The position numbers were made by a program, and so were the translations under genes. Below, one piece after another: positions 18,287 through 25,838 of a stretch of DNA of 35,380 nucleotides; the stretch's first letter is position 1, and every line of letters starts with the position of its first letter. The stretch is from Tannerella sp. (lineage in GTDB: Bacteria > Bacteroidota > Bacteroidia > Bacteroidales > Tannerellaceae): NCBI GenBank assembly GCA_031276675.1, contig JAISMO010000158.1, forward strand, positions 1-35,380. The letters are read 5' to 3'. The notes below the pieces were generated by a model. It ran no database searches and had not been told where the DNA came from. It worked only from the letters and a program-made list of their open reading frames with translations.

Positions 18287-18447
18287 GATGCAGCACAGCA
18301 TCACATCTCGATGCAGGGTTGCATCACATCTCGATGCAGGGCTGCATCACATCTCGATGCAGGGCTGCATCGCATCTCGATGCAAGGCTGCATCACATCC
18401 CGATGCAAGGCTGCATCACATCCCGATGCAGGGCGGCGTCACACTCC
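18287..18447. repeat. 23-bp tandem array, seven units, each with a hairpin
   Basis: Seven units start at 18287, 18310, 18333, 18356, 18379, 18402 and 18425. The typical unit carries GATGCAGGGCTGCATC, a 6-bp perfect stem with a 4-nt loop, plus a 7-nt spacer close to ACATCTC. Units 2-6 keep the stem exactly, unit 1 keeps five pairs, and unit 7 has degraded. A partial eighth unit fades into GC-rich sequence. It fills most of the 303-bp gap between the TonB receptor stop at 18479 and the rfbD promoter. Confidence 0.92.
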
Positions 18448-18478
18448 AATGCGCGGCGGCCCCGCCCGCTCTTTCATT

Positions 18479-20527
18479 TCAGAAGATCCATCTCGCACCC
18501 AGTTTGATTTGCCGTCCGAAGTCGGGGTATATCGGGGAAACCGTTGCGTAGCGGACGTCCGACAGGTTGAGGATCAAAGCGTATAATTCCATGCGCAGCG
18601 GCGGAACAGGGTATATGACGTGCAGGTCGGCATTGCAGTAATTCCCCATGTGGACCTCGGCGCTCAGAAAACGGTCGGTACGGTAGGAGGAAACATATTT
18701 CGCCATGAAATGAATTTCCAGCGCTTTTGGCGTGAAGGAAAGACAGGCGTTGGCAATCAGCGGAGGCTGCCTGTGGTAGCGCGTTCGGCCCGAAGGCTCC
18801 GAGCGGTACACATATTTGCAGGACACGTTGCCGAAGGCGCTGAAGCGGTTCAGCCATGTCCGGCTGCGGAAAGCCAGTTCGACGCCCCGGGTGCGCAGGT
18901 CGATGTTTTTCATGTAGTAGCGCAGGATGTTATTGCTGTCGTAATAGGGCGTGCGGGTATATTCCGAGGTGTTTTTCTGATTCAGCAGGAAGAGCGTCCA
19001 GGTGAAATGACCGGCGCCTTCCAGGTGCTGCTTCAGGCCAAGTTCAACGCCTGTCCGGTGTTCGCCCTTCATGGAGGCGACGGACGTTTTGCCCGTGTCT
19101 TCCTCCCTGACGGGGTTGCCTGCCGCATCGGTTTGCTGTTGCAGGGCCGTCCGGTCAACCGGCAGGGCGCCGCTGTTGACCACGCAGTTCAGGAGGTAAT
19201 CCGCATTCAGTTGCAGGGAAACGCCCGTGCTGACATTGATCAGCATCGGCTGCCATTCGTCGGAGACGGCGTTTACCTCACTTCCAAAACCCTGATAGGG
19301 GACGTAATAGTCATAATATTCGCGGATCAGTTTCACGCCCAGATGCGCATCCGCACGTCCGAAGGTATGCTGGTCGAGCAGCGTGGCCGAGAGGATTTTC
19401 TTTTTCGATTTCCCGTGCGCATAGTTGGCCGAAGAAGCGAACATCACCCCGGCGCGCAGGGCATTGGAAGGTGTGGGGAGGAAGGTTTGAAAAACGGCGG
19501 CCGTAACGATCGAATCCGGTTCGTCAAGCATCCGGTTGCGGACAATGGAATCCGAGAGTGTGACGACCCGTCCGGCGGAGGTGAAATGATAGCGGTCGGG
19601 ATACAGGTCCATCCGGTTCAGGATGTGGCTGAACTGCACTTCGGTGGAGGCCGTCCGGGAGGCGTGCCAGCGGAGGCGGAGGGTGGAAACGGCATAGCGC
19701 ATGGGGTCATATTCCCACAGGTCGGCGAGCTGGCTCTGGGGCGCGGCCAGCGTGTCCGCCACCGCCTGCGTGACAAAACGTGTTCCGTAAACATAGGAGG
19801 TTTCAAGATTGACTTCAAACCGGTCGTTATACCTGTAACCGATTTTCCCGTAAAAGTTCCACAGGCTTTCGCGGCTGTGGCGTCCCGCAGGGCCGTCCGT
19901 ACGGTCGTGACCGAGGGCAAAGGCATAGTGCAGGCGGTGGATGCGTCCGCCGTGCAGCAGCCCTGCGCGAAGGGTGTGGAAGGTGCCGTAATCGACTTCC
20001 GCCCGGGTGGTTGCCCTGTCGAACGTTTTTGTTTTCACGTTGACGACCCCGTTCAGCCCGCTGAATCCGAGCAGCAGGGAATGGCCGGAACGGACAATCT
20101 CGACCGACTCAATCATGCTTTCGGGCAGGAGCGAAGGCGCTTCCACCCATTCGGCCATGGGGCCTGCGCCGTTGGTGGACAGGGAGACGCCGTTGACGGC
20201 ATAGTCGGCGGCCACGTTCTGTCCGCGCAGGAGGTAGTAGTGTTTTTTCCGTCGTCCCTGGGTAGAGGCCATGCCGTTGAGCGAATACTTCAGGACGTCG
20301 AACAGTTGATGCGCCGCCGTTTTGCGGTTATCCTCCGCGGTGATGCGGGTGACGGACGTTTCCCAGGCCGGCGGTTCGGCGGTCAATACCCTGAGCGGCG
20401 AGGTGCGCCGGCGTCCCAGCACCGTCACCTCCGGCAGGGAATCGCACAGCTGCACCTGGGCCAAGGCCGTTCCGGCGTTCAGCAGCACAAGCCATCCCAG
20501 GCAGGTCTGTCGGAGCATCCTCTTCAT
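18479..20527 (-). CDS. TonB-dependent outer membrane receptor
   Basis: A 682-residue outer membrane transporter that would import a scarce ligand using TonB-ExbBD energy. A signal peptide (MKRMLRQTCLGWLVLLNAGT) is followed by a plug domain (HQLFDVLKYSLNGMAST, YYLLRGQNVAADYAVNGVSL, ESMIESVEIVRSGHS) and a barrel ending in GRQIKLGARWIF. It lacks the N-terminal carboxypeptidase-like extension of SusC proteins, so it resembles metal, heme or cobalamin receptors rather than glycan transporters. It overlaps the upstream binding-protein gene by 4 bp (ATGA) and is last in a five-gene operon. The ligand cannot be read from sequence. Confidence 0.93.
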   Translation of the reverse strand: MKRMLRQTCLGWLVLLNAGTALAQVQLCDSLPEVTVLGRRRTSPLRVLTAEPPAWETSVTRITAEDNRKTAAHQLFDVLKYSLNGMASTQGRRKKHYYLLRGQNVAADYAVNGVSLSTNGAGPMAEWVEAPSLLPESMIESVEIVRSGHSLLLGFSGLNGVVNVKTKTFDRATTRAEVDYGTFHTLRAGLLHGGRIHRLHYAFALGHDRTDGPAGRHSRESLWNFYGKIGYRYNDRFEVNLETSYVYGTRFVTQAVADTLAAPQSQLADLWEYDPMRYAVSTLRLRWHASRTASTEVQFSHILNRMDLYPDRYHFTSAGRVVTLSDSIVRNRMLDEPDSIVTAAVFQTFLPTPSNALRAGVMFASSANYAHGKSKKKILSATLLDQHTFGRADAHLGVKLIREYYDYYVPYQGFGSEVNAVSDEWQPMLINVSTGVSLQLNADYLLNCVVNSGALPVDRTALQQQTDAAGNPVREEDTGKTSVASMKGEHRTGVELGLKQHLEGAGHFTWTLFLLNQKNTSEYTRTPYYDSNNILRYYMKNIDLRTRGVELAFRSRTWLNRFSAFGNVSCKYVYRSEPSGRTRYHRQPPLIANACLSFTPKALEIHFMAKYVSSYRTDRFLSAEVHMGNYCNADLHVIYPVPPLRMELYALILNLSDVRYATVSPIYPDFGRQIKLGARWIF

Positions 20528-21594
20528 TCCCCTGCATACAGCAACGCAAGATCGCTGTCCGTTATTTCCACGTGATAAAACAGCCGGAAACAGCCTTGAA
20601 GCGCCTCATTCAGGTCAAGCGTCACCGTTTCCGGATAGAGCCGACAGGCCAGCCACAGGACGCCCGGCACGCAGTTGACGCTCGGCGGACGGTCCGTCCA
20701 GCCGAAAGGCAGCGACGGCACCTGAAAGACCCTGCCGTTCCTCACCGCGTTCATCCGTTTCCAGAGCGGATCGGTCAGGATGTGTTCCTTCGTACTCTCT
20801 TCCCTTTTCACCTGCCGCGGCAGCCCGGCTCCCGAAGGAAAGCCCGGCCAGACGAGAATCACGTCGGGATTCCACCTCCACACCTGTTCGATGGTTACGG
20901 CCGCCATGCCGTGTACGCCGCCGACCTGAACGGTTGCCACGTTGCGGGCGTGGAGGTAATCAATCACCTGACTGTGGAGCGATCCGGCCGGTTCCGTATT
21001 CAGTCCGCGGCTGCCTTCGGCGTAATAGACGGACGGACGTTTCTCTTCGGGGATTTTTCCCGTCCGTTCATGCAGGGGAATCAGGTAGCGGTCCAGAAAA
21101 TCAATGATTCGTCCGGCCGCCTCCCGGCGATGCAGCGCCTGTCCGAGAAATTCGTAGGCGCTGCGGTAATCCGCAATCCCGAATTTCACCAGCAGCACGG
21201 GGATATGCAGTTTGGTCTGCATCCGGTCGGCCGCCTGAACGGAGGAGGCGTCCAGAAAAGACCACAGGATCACGTCGGGACGCAGTTTCAGGATTTCCTC
21301 CTCGTTCGTTTCGGCCAGAGGCTTATCCCTGTAGTAGGCAGCCGAGATGTATTTCCCGGCGGCCGGCGAGACGCGAAACGTCGCATTGCAGGTCATCCCG
21401 GTATCCAGCGCAAAGGCCATAAGCGAAACAAAACGGTCGGTAAACACCCTGTTCACGGTATGCGGTATGCTCACGCGGCGCCCCGCCATGTCTGTCACTT
21501 CGCGCTGCCGCGGCCCGGCAGCCGTGCCATGAAGCGCGTGAAGCGGCAGCACACAAAGCCAAAGCCATACGCCTGTTCTCAACATCCGTTTCAT
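20524..21594 (-). CDS. periplasmic binding protein, FecB/BtuF-like
   Basis: A 356-residue solute-binding protein of the helical-backbone type used for iron chelates, heme or corrinoids. It has a signal peptide (MKRMLRTGVWLWLCVLPLHA) without a lipobox, so it should be free in the periplasm. Family features include VTDMAGRRVSIPHTVNRVF at the start of the mature protein, LKLRPDVILWSF, and WRWNPDVILVWPG with a later NGRVFQVPSLPFGW. It starts 3 bp after the lipoprotein stop and overlaps the receptor gene by 4 bp. No ABC permease or ATPase gene is present in the operon, so these must be encoded elsewhere if it works with an ABC importer. Confidence 0.9.
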   Translation of the reverse strand: MKRMLRTGVWLWLCVLPLHALHGTAAGPRQREVTDMAGRRVSIPHTVNRVFTDRFVSLMAFALDTGMTCNATFRVSPAAGKYISAAYYRDKPLAETNEEEILKLRPDVILWSFLDASSVQAADRMQTKLHIPVLLVKFGIADYRSAYEFLGQALHRREAAGRIIDFLDRYLIPLHERTGKIPEEKRPSVYYAEGSRGLNTEPAGSLHSQVIDYLHARNVATVQVGGVHGMAAVTIEQVWRWNPDVILVWPGFPSGAGLPRQVKREESTKEHILTDPLWKRMNAVRNGRVFQVPSLPFGWTDRPPSVNCVPGVLWLACRLYPETVTLDLNEALQGCFRLFYHVEITDSDLALLYAGE

Positions 21595-21597
21595 CCT

Positions 21598-22395
21598 TCA
21601 ATCCTCCGTTGCACTCATGGACCAGACCCACAAATCATGAATCCTGACCGCGCGATTGATGCCGTCGTTCAGCGGATTTTCCTTTCCGGTGAGGGAGGGC
21701 ACAAATTTCAACTGTACCTTCCGCTCGTAAATGTCTGCCGAAAAGGTTTCGCCGGCGGCCGGGTCGGCAGGAAGAAAGTCGCCGACCTTCGAAAAGGCGG
21801 TTTCGCCTTCGGCTTTCTTCCAGAGCGTAATGCCCTTTGTGTCTTCAATCCGTCCGCCGAGCGACACGGAGAAGCGTACCCGCGAAACCGAAGGCAGCGG
21901 CGAAAGGAGCATCATGGCGTCTGAGTCATGCTGTCCGCACTCATAAAACAGGAGTTGCTGCAGGGCGACATACCCGCTGCTGATCTCCGAACCGGCAGCC
22001 GGCGTACCGGCCATGACGCCGCATTCGGGATTGACGGCAAAGTCGACCAGCGTGTAGGCTACCGTCCATCCGTCGTATTCCGCTATCCGGGGCTTGCTCG
22101 GGACGTACATGACCTGGGAAGAGATCATCCGGTCCGCCTCGCAGTCCTGTCCGGTCGGCTCCGTATAGCCTTCCCGTTTCCACGACCGGAAATCTTCGTG
22201 GAAGAGGAGGGTATCACCGGAAGAAGTGCGGTCCGCGTCGGGCAGCGTCATGTAAACTTCCTCCTCATCGGGTATGCCCCTGAAGCGGTAATTGCTCTCC
22301 TGTTCGCACGAGAGGCAGAGGAGACAGAAGAGGCAAAGCCGGACAGCCGCACCCGGCGCCCCGACGCTGCGGCCTGTTGGAATTACAGGTTCCAT
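21598..22395 (-). CDS. lipoprotein of unknown function in the uptake operon
   Basis: A 265-residue lipoprotein. The frame extends to 22500 but that would overlap the TrmO-like gene, while ATG 22395 starts 13 bp after it. The hydrophobic signal ends in a lipobox (LLCLSC, cysteine 30) and the mature start EQESNY has an acidic residue at +2, a pattern often seen in surface-exposed Bacteroidetes lipoproteins. The body has LLFHEDFRSWKREG and VRFSVSLGGRIEDTKGITLW, resembling a carbohydrate-binding or concanavalin-like beta-sandwich, but I do not recognise a specific family. Its place between TrmO-like and binding-protein genes suggests a role in ligand capture with the receptor. Confidence 0.82.
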   Translation of the reverse strand: MEPVIPTGRSVGAPGAAVRLCLFCLLCLSCEQESNYRFRGIPDEEEVYMTLPDADRTSSGDTLLFHEDFRSWKREGYTEPTGQDCEADRMISSQVMYVPSKPRIAEYDGWTVAYTLVDFAVNPECGVMAGTPAAGSEISSGYVALQQLLFYECGQHDSDAMMLLSPLPSVSRVRFSVSLGGRIEDTKGITLWKKAEGETAFSKVGDFLPADPAAGETFSADIYERKVQLKFVPSLTGKENPLNDGINRAVRIHDLWVWSMSATED

Positions 22396-22408
22396 ATCCG
22401 GTCTCTTT

Positions 22409-22894
22409 TCAGGCAAACCGGCTGTCCGAACGGACGCTGCAACAGTGTGCATGGGCCGCATGTTCAAGCCAGCCGGATTTCGTGTCGGCAGGGCTGTCAT
22501 ATCCGGGATAATAGGGTTTGATGTCTATCAGCGGCGTACCGTCGAGCATGTCGGCGCCGTCGAAGGTAACGGTATCGCCCGCCGTCGAAAGGATACGCAC
22601 CACGGACAGTCCGATGTGATTCGGACGCTTGGGGACGCGGGTGGCAAACACGCCGTGCGGCTTTGTATCCATAAACGGAACCGGAAGGAGGAGGTATCCC
22701 TCCGTCCGGTGAAAGTGATACACAAGGATGATGTGCGAGAAGCCCTCCAGATCGGTCAGCCCATCGACGTAGGCCTTCTCCACCACGGCTTTTCCCGTGA
22801 AACCCGCCGCGCCCGCCGGCTGTACCGGCATGTTCTCGATCTGTCTGTGCGGCGTATGAATGATGCCTATCGGCTCAATGATAATCTGATTCAT
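22409..22894 (-). CDS. trmO: TrmO/TsaA family methyltransferase-like protein
   Basis: A 161-residue protein of the TsaA beta-barrel family. The founding member methylates N6-threonylcarbamoyladenosine at tRNA position 37 with SAM. Family motifs are clear: IEPIGIIHTPHRQIENMPVQ, GLTDLEGFSHIILVYHFHR, PFMDTKPHGVFATR and RPNHIGLSVVRI. E. coli TrmO carries RPNPIGLS and an extra C-terminal domain; this protein has histidine in place of that proline and lacks the domain. It is second in a tight operon of uptake genes, 21 bp after the surface protein and 13 bp before the lipoprotein. That context leaves open whether its substrate is tRNA, so the symbol is provisional. Confidence 0.85.
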   Translation of the reverse strand: MNQIIIEPIGIIHTPHRQIENMPVQPAGAAGFTGKAVVEKAYVDGLTDLEGFSHIILVYHFHRTEGYLLLPVPFMDTKPHGVFATRVPKRPNHIGLSVVRILSTAGDTVTFDGADMLDGTPLIDIKPYYPGYDSPADTKSGWLEHAAHAHCCSVRSDSRFA

Positions 22895-22915
22895 ATGACT
22901 GTCCAGCAGGGATGA

Positions 22916-24391
22916 TTATTTTACGAAGATTTTGACCGCAGAATCGTCCACTCGCACGATATAGATGCCCTGCGTCGCCACCGGGATGGTTTCCCTGTCC
23001 GATGCGGCGACAAGGGAGGCGGCGATGGAACCGTTGATGCGGTAAACCGTAATGAGGCTTCCGGGCGTTACGTTCCAAACCGTGACGGCGCGGCTTTCGC
23101 TCCCGACCCGCCACTCCGGCCGGCCTTCCGGCAGCCCGGCATATGTGTCGCCGCCCGGATCAAACCCTGCGATGGCCGCGCTCACCTCTTCCGCCGTGGC
23201 GTGAATATCGTACAACACTTCCCGCGCCGCGGAAAGCACGGAAGGATCCGCCTGCGCCGTGTCAAGGAGCAGGGCCAGTTCAAACTTCCGGTCTTCCGGC
23301 GCGCGATACGGATAGTGATAAACAACCCACGACAGTTCCTCGCCCGCCGCGGGCCGGAGGGCCGTCAGCCTGATGCAGGGACTGTTTTCGTCGTCGGGAG
23401 TCTCCACCGCTTCAAGCCTGTAGCCCGCCTTTTGCAGCGTGTCGACGTTGGCCGCGCCGGTGAGCGTCGTGAAATGAACGGCCGGCGTCATGGTGAAAAA
23501 ACTGTGGCTGTGGATCGTGAAATATTCCTTTGCCAGCCAGCCCCCGGGGTGATTGCTCCGGTTGCTCCGGGCCTGCAAAAAGTTCATCCCGCGCACAAGC
23601 GGAATGGACGACATCCGATAGATAACGCTTGCCGGCACGGAAACCGATCCGGTCACCCCGTTCACCCTTTCCAGCGCCAGACCGGTGGGCTGAACGCTCT
23701 GGATCGGCAGCAGATTCACCGCCCTGCCCTCAGCATCCCGAAGGGCCGTTATCCACCCGGCCGCACTGACAGCCCGCAGGGTGATTGCGCCGTTGGTCTG
23801 CGCCGTTACGGACACCGAGGGCATCGTGATGTCCAGCACGGTCGGATCCAGCCGGTTGATGCCGAACACCACTTCGCGACCGGCGTCTTCGGGCGCCAGC
23901 AGCCCCGGCAGCCTTATATCAAACTGGCTGCGCAGTTCCTCCTCCGATGCCTCCGTATGAATGACGCCGTCGAATTTGATCTGCACGTGCATCACCTGTC
24001 CGTCTTCCCTGATTTCCGACGGAACGGTTGTGGCCACAAGGCCGTTATTCGAATCCCACAGCTTGTAGCCCACAGAACGGGTGGCGTTTACGACGGCAAA
24101 ATGCCGCGTCAGCGTACCGGTGTAATTCCCGATGCCGGTAACCGTCACACGGGCAGTGCCCGCGTCCGTATGATCGCTGTAAGCCAGGGTATAGTCAACG
24201 TCCTTCACCAGCGTCAGGCCGTCCCTGCTCACCACCGGTTCAGGCCTCACCGCATATCCCGGCGTATAAAGATATTCATCCTCCATTCCGCCGATGTCAA
24301 AAAGCGCAATGTCTTCCGCCGCACCCGCCTGAACAGCCAGACACAGGGTCATGGACAGAACCGTCCATTTAAATAATCCGTACTTTTTCAT
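22916..24391 (-). CDS. surface protein with T9SS C-terminal sorting domain
   Basis: A 491-residue exported protein. Frames upstream of ATG 24391 are not protein-like; this start begins a signal peptide (MKKYGLFKWTVLSMTLCLAV) and has GGAG 7 bp before it, an unusually clear Shine-Dalgarno for this phylum. Residues of about 45-105 resemble an MBG or Ig-like domain (VKDVDYTLAYSDHTDAGTAR, then GIGNYTGTLTRHFAV). The central part is unknown. The last 70 residues fit a type A T9SS sorting domain: VTVWNVTPGSLITVYRINGS, then VATQGIYIVRVDDSAVKIFVK-like ending, which would be cleaved on export. It heads the five-gene operon with TrmO-like, lipoprotein, binding protein and receptor, so it may bind the ligand at the surface. 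Confidence 0.85.
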   Translation of the reverse strand: MKKYGLFKWTVLSMTLCLAVQAGAAEDIALFDIGGMEDEYLYTPGYAVRPEPVVSRDGLTLVKDVDYTLAYSDHTDAGTARVTVTGIGNYTGTLTRHFAVVNATRSVGYKLWDSNNGLVATTVPSEIREDGQVMHVQIKFDGVIHTEASEEELRSQFDIRLPGLLAPEDAGREVVFGINRLDPTVLDITMPSVSVTAQTNGAITLRAVSAAGWITALRDAEGRAVNLLPIQSVQPTGLALERVNGVTGSVSVPASVIYRMSSIPLVRGMNFLQARSNRSNHPGGWLAKEYFTIHSHSFFTMTPAVHFTTLTGAANVDTLQKAGYRLEAVETPDDENSPCIRLTALRPAAGEELSWVVYHYPYRAPEDRKFELALLLDTAQADPSVLSAAREVLYDIHATAEEVSAAIAGFDPGGDTYAGLPEGRPEWRVGSESRAVTVWNVTPGSLITVYRINGSIAASLVAASDRETIPVATQGIYIVRVDDSAVKIFVK

Positions 24392-24492
24392 TTTTCTCCA
24401 AATTAACTGTTTTACCTGTTTAAAAAACGTTCCGGCATCCGTTTCCGGCGCTGTTATTCCACCAGCCCGTAAACGTCCGCCCATATAAAACT

Positions 24493-24501
24493 CAAAAGAT
24501 A
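24493..24501 (-). promoter_or_regulatory. possible -7 element for the surface-protein operon
   Basis: The minus strand reads TATCTTTTG, the -7 consensus with one extra T. It would give a leader of about 95 nt before ATG 24391. It lies immediately downstream of the nested inverted repeat. Confidence 0.3.
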
Positions 24502-24502
24502 A

Positions 24503-24591
24503 CGGAATCCGCAAAAACAGCCCGGAACGCCGGAAGCCGGAAACATACGGAATCTGCTGCCGGGGCGCCCGTTCCGGCCATGCGGATTCCG
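24503..24591. repeat. nested GC-rich inverted repeat
   Basis: CGGAATCCGCA (24503-24513) is the exact complement of TGCGGATTCCG (24581-24591). Inside it, CCGGAACG (24522-24529) pairs with CGTTCCGG (24570-24577). Together they form a two-part 19-bp stem with a small internal loop and a 40-nt apical region. It may be a regulatory structure or operator for the operon downstream on the minus strand. Confidence 0.75.
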
Positions 24592-24760
24592 GCACGGGAA
24601 AAAAACCTTCCCTCCTTCTCCGGCTCAACCTCTGCCGCTGTCCCGAACATGCCGTGTATCCCTTTTCGTTTACAGTCATTCATCAAAAACCGTGCCGCCA
24701 CGCCTAACCCGAATATTTCCAGAAAGGTATGCATGACCTGCCGCGAGCATCCCCCGGCAG

Positions 24761-24783
24761 AACCGTACATTTATGTGACGGTT
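24761..24783. repeat. hairpin
   Basis: AACCGTACAT pairs with ATGTGACGGTT, with one bulged G, around a TT centre. On the plus strand a short T-run follows. No gene ends nearby, so a terminator role is unsupported. Confidence 0.5.
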
Positions 24784-24900
24784 TTCGACAGATTGTTACC
24801 GTAAGGTAGCGGCCCCGCCGTTGGTTCAGTCGGCGGTCGATGCGTTACCGGAATAGCCGCCCTGCTCCGGCGGAAAATCAGGTATCCCCAATCATTATCC

Positions 24901-24928
24901 GCTAACTGCTAACCCCTAACCGCTAATT
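24901..24928. repeat. 7-bp tandem repeat, four copies
   Basis: Consecutive heptads GCTAACT, GCTAACC, CCTAACC and GCTAATT. It precedes the 20-bp array by 32 bp. Function is unknown. Confidence 0.6.
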
Positions 24929-24960
24929 ATCAGCCACTGAAACCGGATGTAAGTCGGCGA

Positions 24961-25200
24961 AATCAGATTTAATCCGACGAGATTAAATCTAATCTGGCGA
25001 GATTAAATCTAATCTGACGAGATTAAATCTAATCTGGCGAGATTAAATCTAATCTGGCAGGATTAAATCTAATCCGGCGAGATTAAATCTAATTTGACGA
25101 GATTAAATCTAATCTGACGAAATTAAATCTAATCTGGCAGGATTAAATCTAATCTGACGAGATTAAATCTAATATGACGGAATTAAATCTAATCCGGCGG
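24961..25200. repeat. 20-bp tandem array, twelve units, each with a small hairpin
   Basis: Twelve units of exactly 20 bp in register, typically GATTAAATCTAATCTGGCGA; the first (24961) is diverged and a partial unit continues to about 25211. With the last base of the preceding unit each forms AGATTA-AATC-TAATCT, a 6-bp stem and 4-nt loop. Some variants keep pairing: at 25060-25075 the outer pair is G-C instead of A-T. The array runs right up to the stop codon of the phosphopantetheinyl transferase gene at 25212. Confidence 0.95.
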
Positions 25201-25211
25201 GATCGGATTTA

Positions 25212-25835
25212 TTACGGGAACCGGGTAAGTACAAAATCGGGAGCAATGTTGTAATGGATTTGACAGGTAGCAGACCGGGGTGTTAAAGTCTCCTTTACGG
25301 TCAGCAGGCCGTGTGTTCGGGAAAAATCACAGGCAAGGATGTGAAGGTCTTTCTGCCAGTCGGCAAAATGTTGTCCCGTCATTTTGAAGGCCGTTTCCTT
25401 GGCGCTCCAGCAGATTAACAGTTCGGTGCTTCCCGGATGCTCGCCCAGCAGACGCAGTTCCGGCTCGCTTAAAAAACGCGATTTCAGTTTTTGGATACGT
25501 TCCGAACGGTATTCTATGTCAATGCCTGCCGGATGATCCGGATGAAGCAGTACGGCAGCATAGCCCCTGGTGTGTGAAATGCTGATATGAAAGGGTGCAT
25601 CCGGCAGGCAGGGCGCTCCGCCGGCCCGATAGGCGATGCGTGTTTCGCTGCCGGTCAACTCCTTCAGCAGCATCCGGACGGCCAGCCATTCGGCTTTTCT
25701 GCTGTCCGACCGGCTGCCGTTCAGGAAGGGCAGATAGGCGTCCGGACATTCCGACAGCGCGAGCAGTTCTTCCCAGCTTTCCTCAATTTTCCAGATACCC
25801 CACAGCGGGAAAACGGATTTTTGCAGAACCGGCAT
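25212..25835 (-). CDS. 4'-phosphopantetheinyl transferase superfamily protein
   Basis: A 207-residue Sfp-type enzyme that moves phosphopantetheine from coenzyme A onto carrier proteins. The magnesium and CoA motifs are present: HISISHTRGYAAVLL (83-97), GIDIEY with aspartate 106 and glutamate 108, and WSAKETAFK with glutamate 147. It is last in an operon of ssb, gldE, gldD and this gene, starting 3 bp after gldD. No polyketide or peptide synthetase is nearby, so the target may be the fatty acid carrier or an aryl polyene or flexirubin-type pathway elsewhere. The 20-bp array begins directly after its stop. Confidence 0.92.
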   Translation of the reverse strand: MPVLQKSVFPLWGIWKIEESWEELLALSECPDAYLPFLNGSRSDSRKAEWLAVRMLLKELTGSETRIAYRAGGAPCLPDAPFHISISHTRGYAAVLLHPDHPAGIDIEYRSERIQKLKSRFLSEPELRLLGEHPGSTELLICWSAKETAFKMTGQHFADWQKDLHILACDFSRTHGLLTVKETLTPRSATCQIHYNIAPDFVLTRFP

Positions 25836-25838
25836 AAT

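Larger units (their letters stand above)
24392..24960. other. gene-free region upstream of the surface-protein operon
   Basis: Part of an 820-bp gap. Open frames exist but none has recognisable content. It holds a nested GC-rich inverted repeat (24503-24591), a promoter-like word (24493-24501), a second hairpin (24761-24783), a CCGCCG/CGGCGG stem near 24821 and a heptad repeat (24901-24928). I searched by eye for a cobalamin riboswitch B12 box oriented toward the operon and did not find one. Confidence 0.6.

Noticed and set aside
18198-18586. Several plus-strand frames encoding repeats of about 23 residues across the array
   Set aside because: A 23-bp period shifts through all three frames, so open frames arise from the repeat itself; no start context or homology supports a gene.
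18620-20575. 651-residue plus-strand open frame
   Set aside because: It is the antisense shadow of the TonB receptor, which has clear plug and barrel motifs; long antisense frames are expected in this GC-rich stretch.
24720-24750. GACCTGCC, reminiscent of the B12 box of cobalamin riboswitches
   Set aside because: It is on the plus strand while the uptake operon is on the minus strand, and the preceding conserved bases do not match.
24492-24804. Overlapping short frames on both strands upstream of the surface-protein gene
   Set aside because: They overlap each other and the inverted repeat and show no protein-like content.
24961-25200. CRISPR array
   Set aside because: Units are directly abutting with no unique spacers and there are no cas genes.
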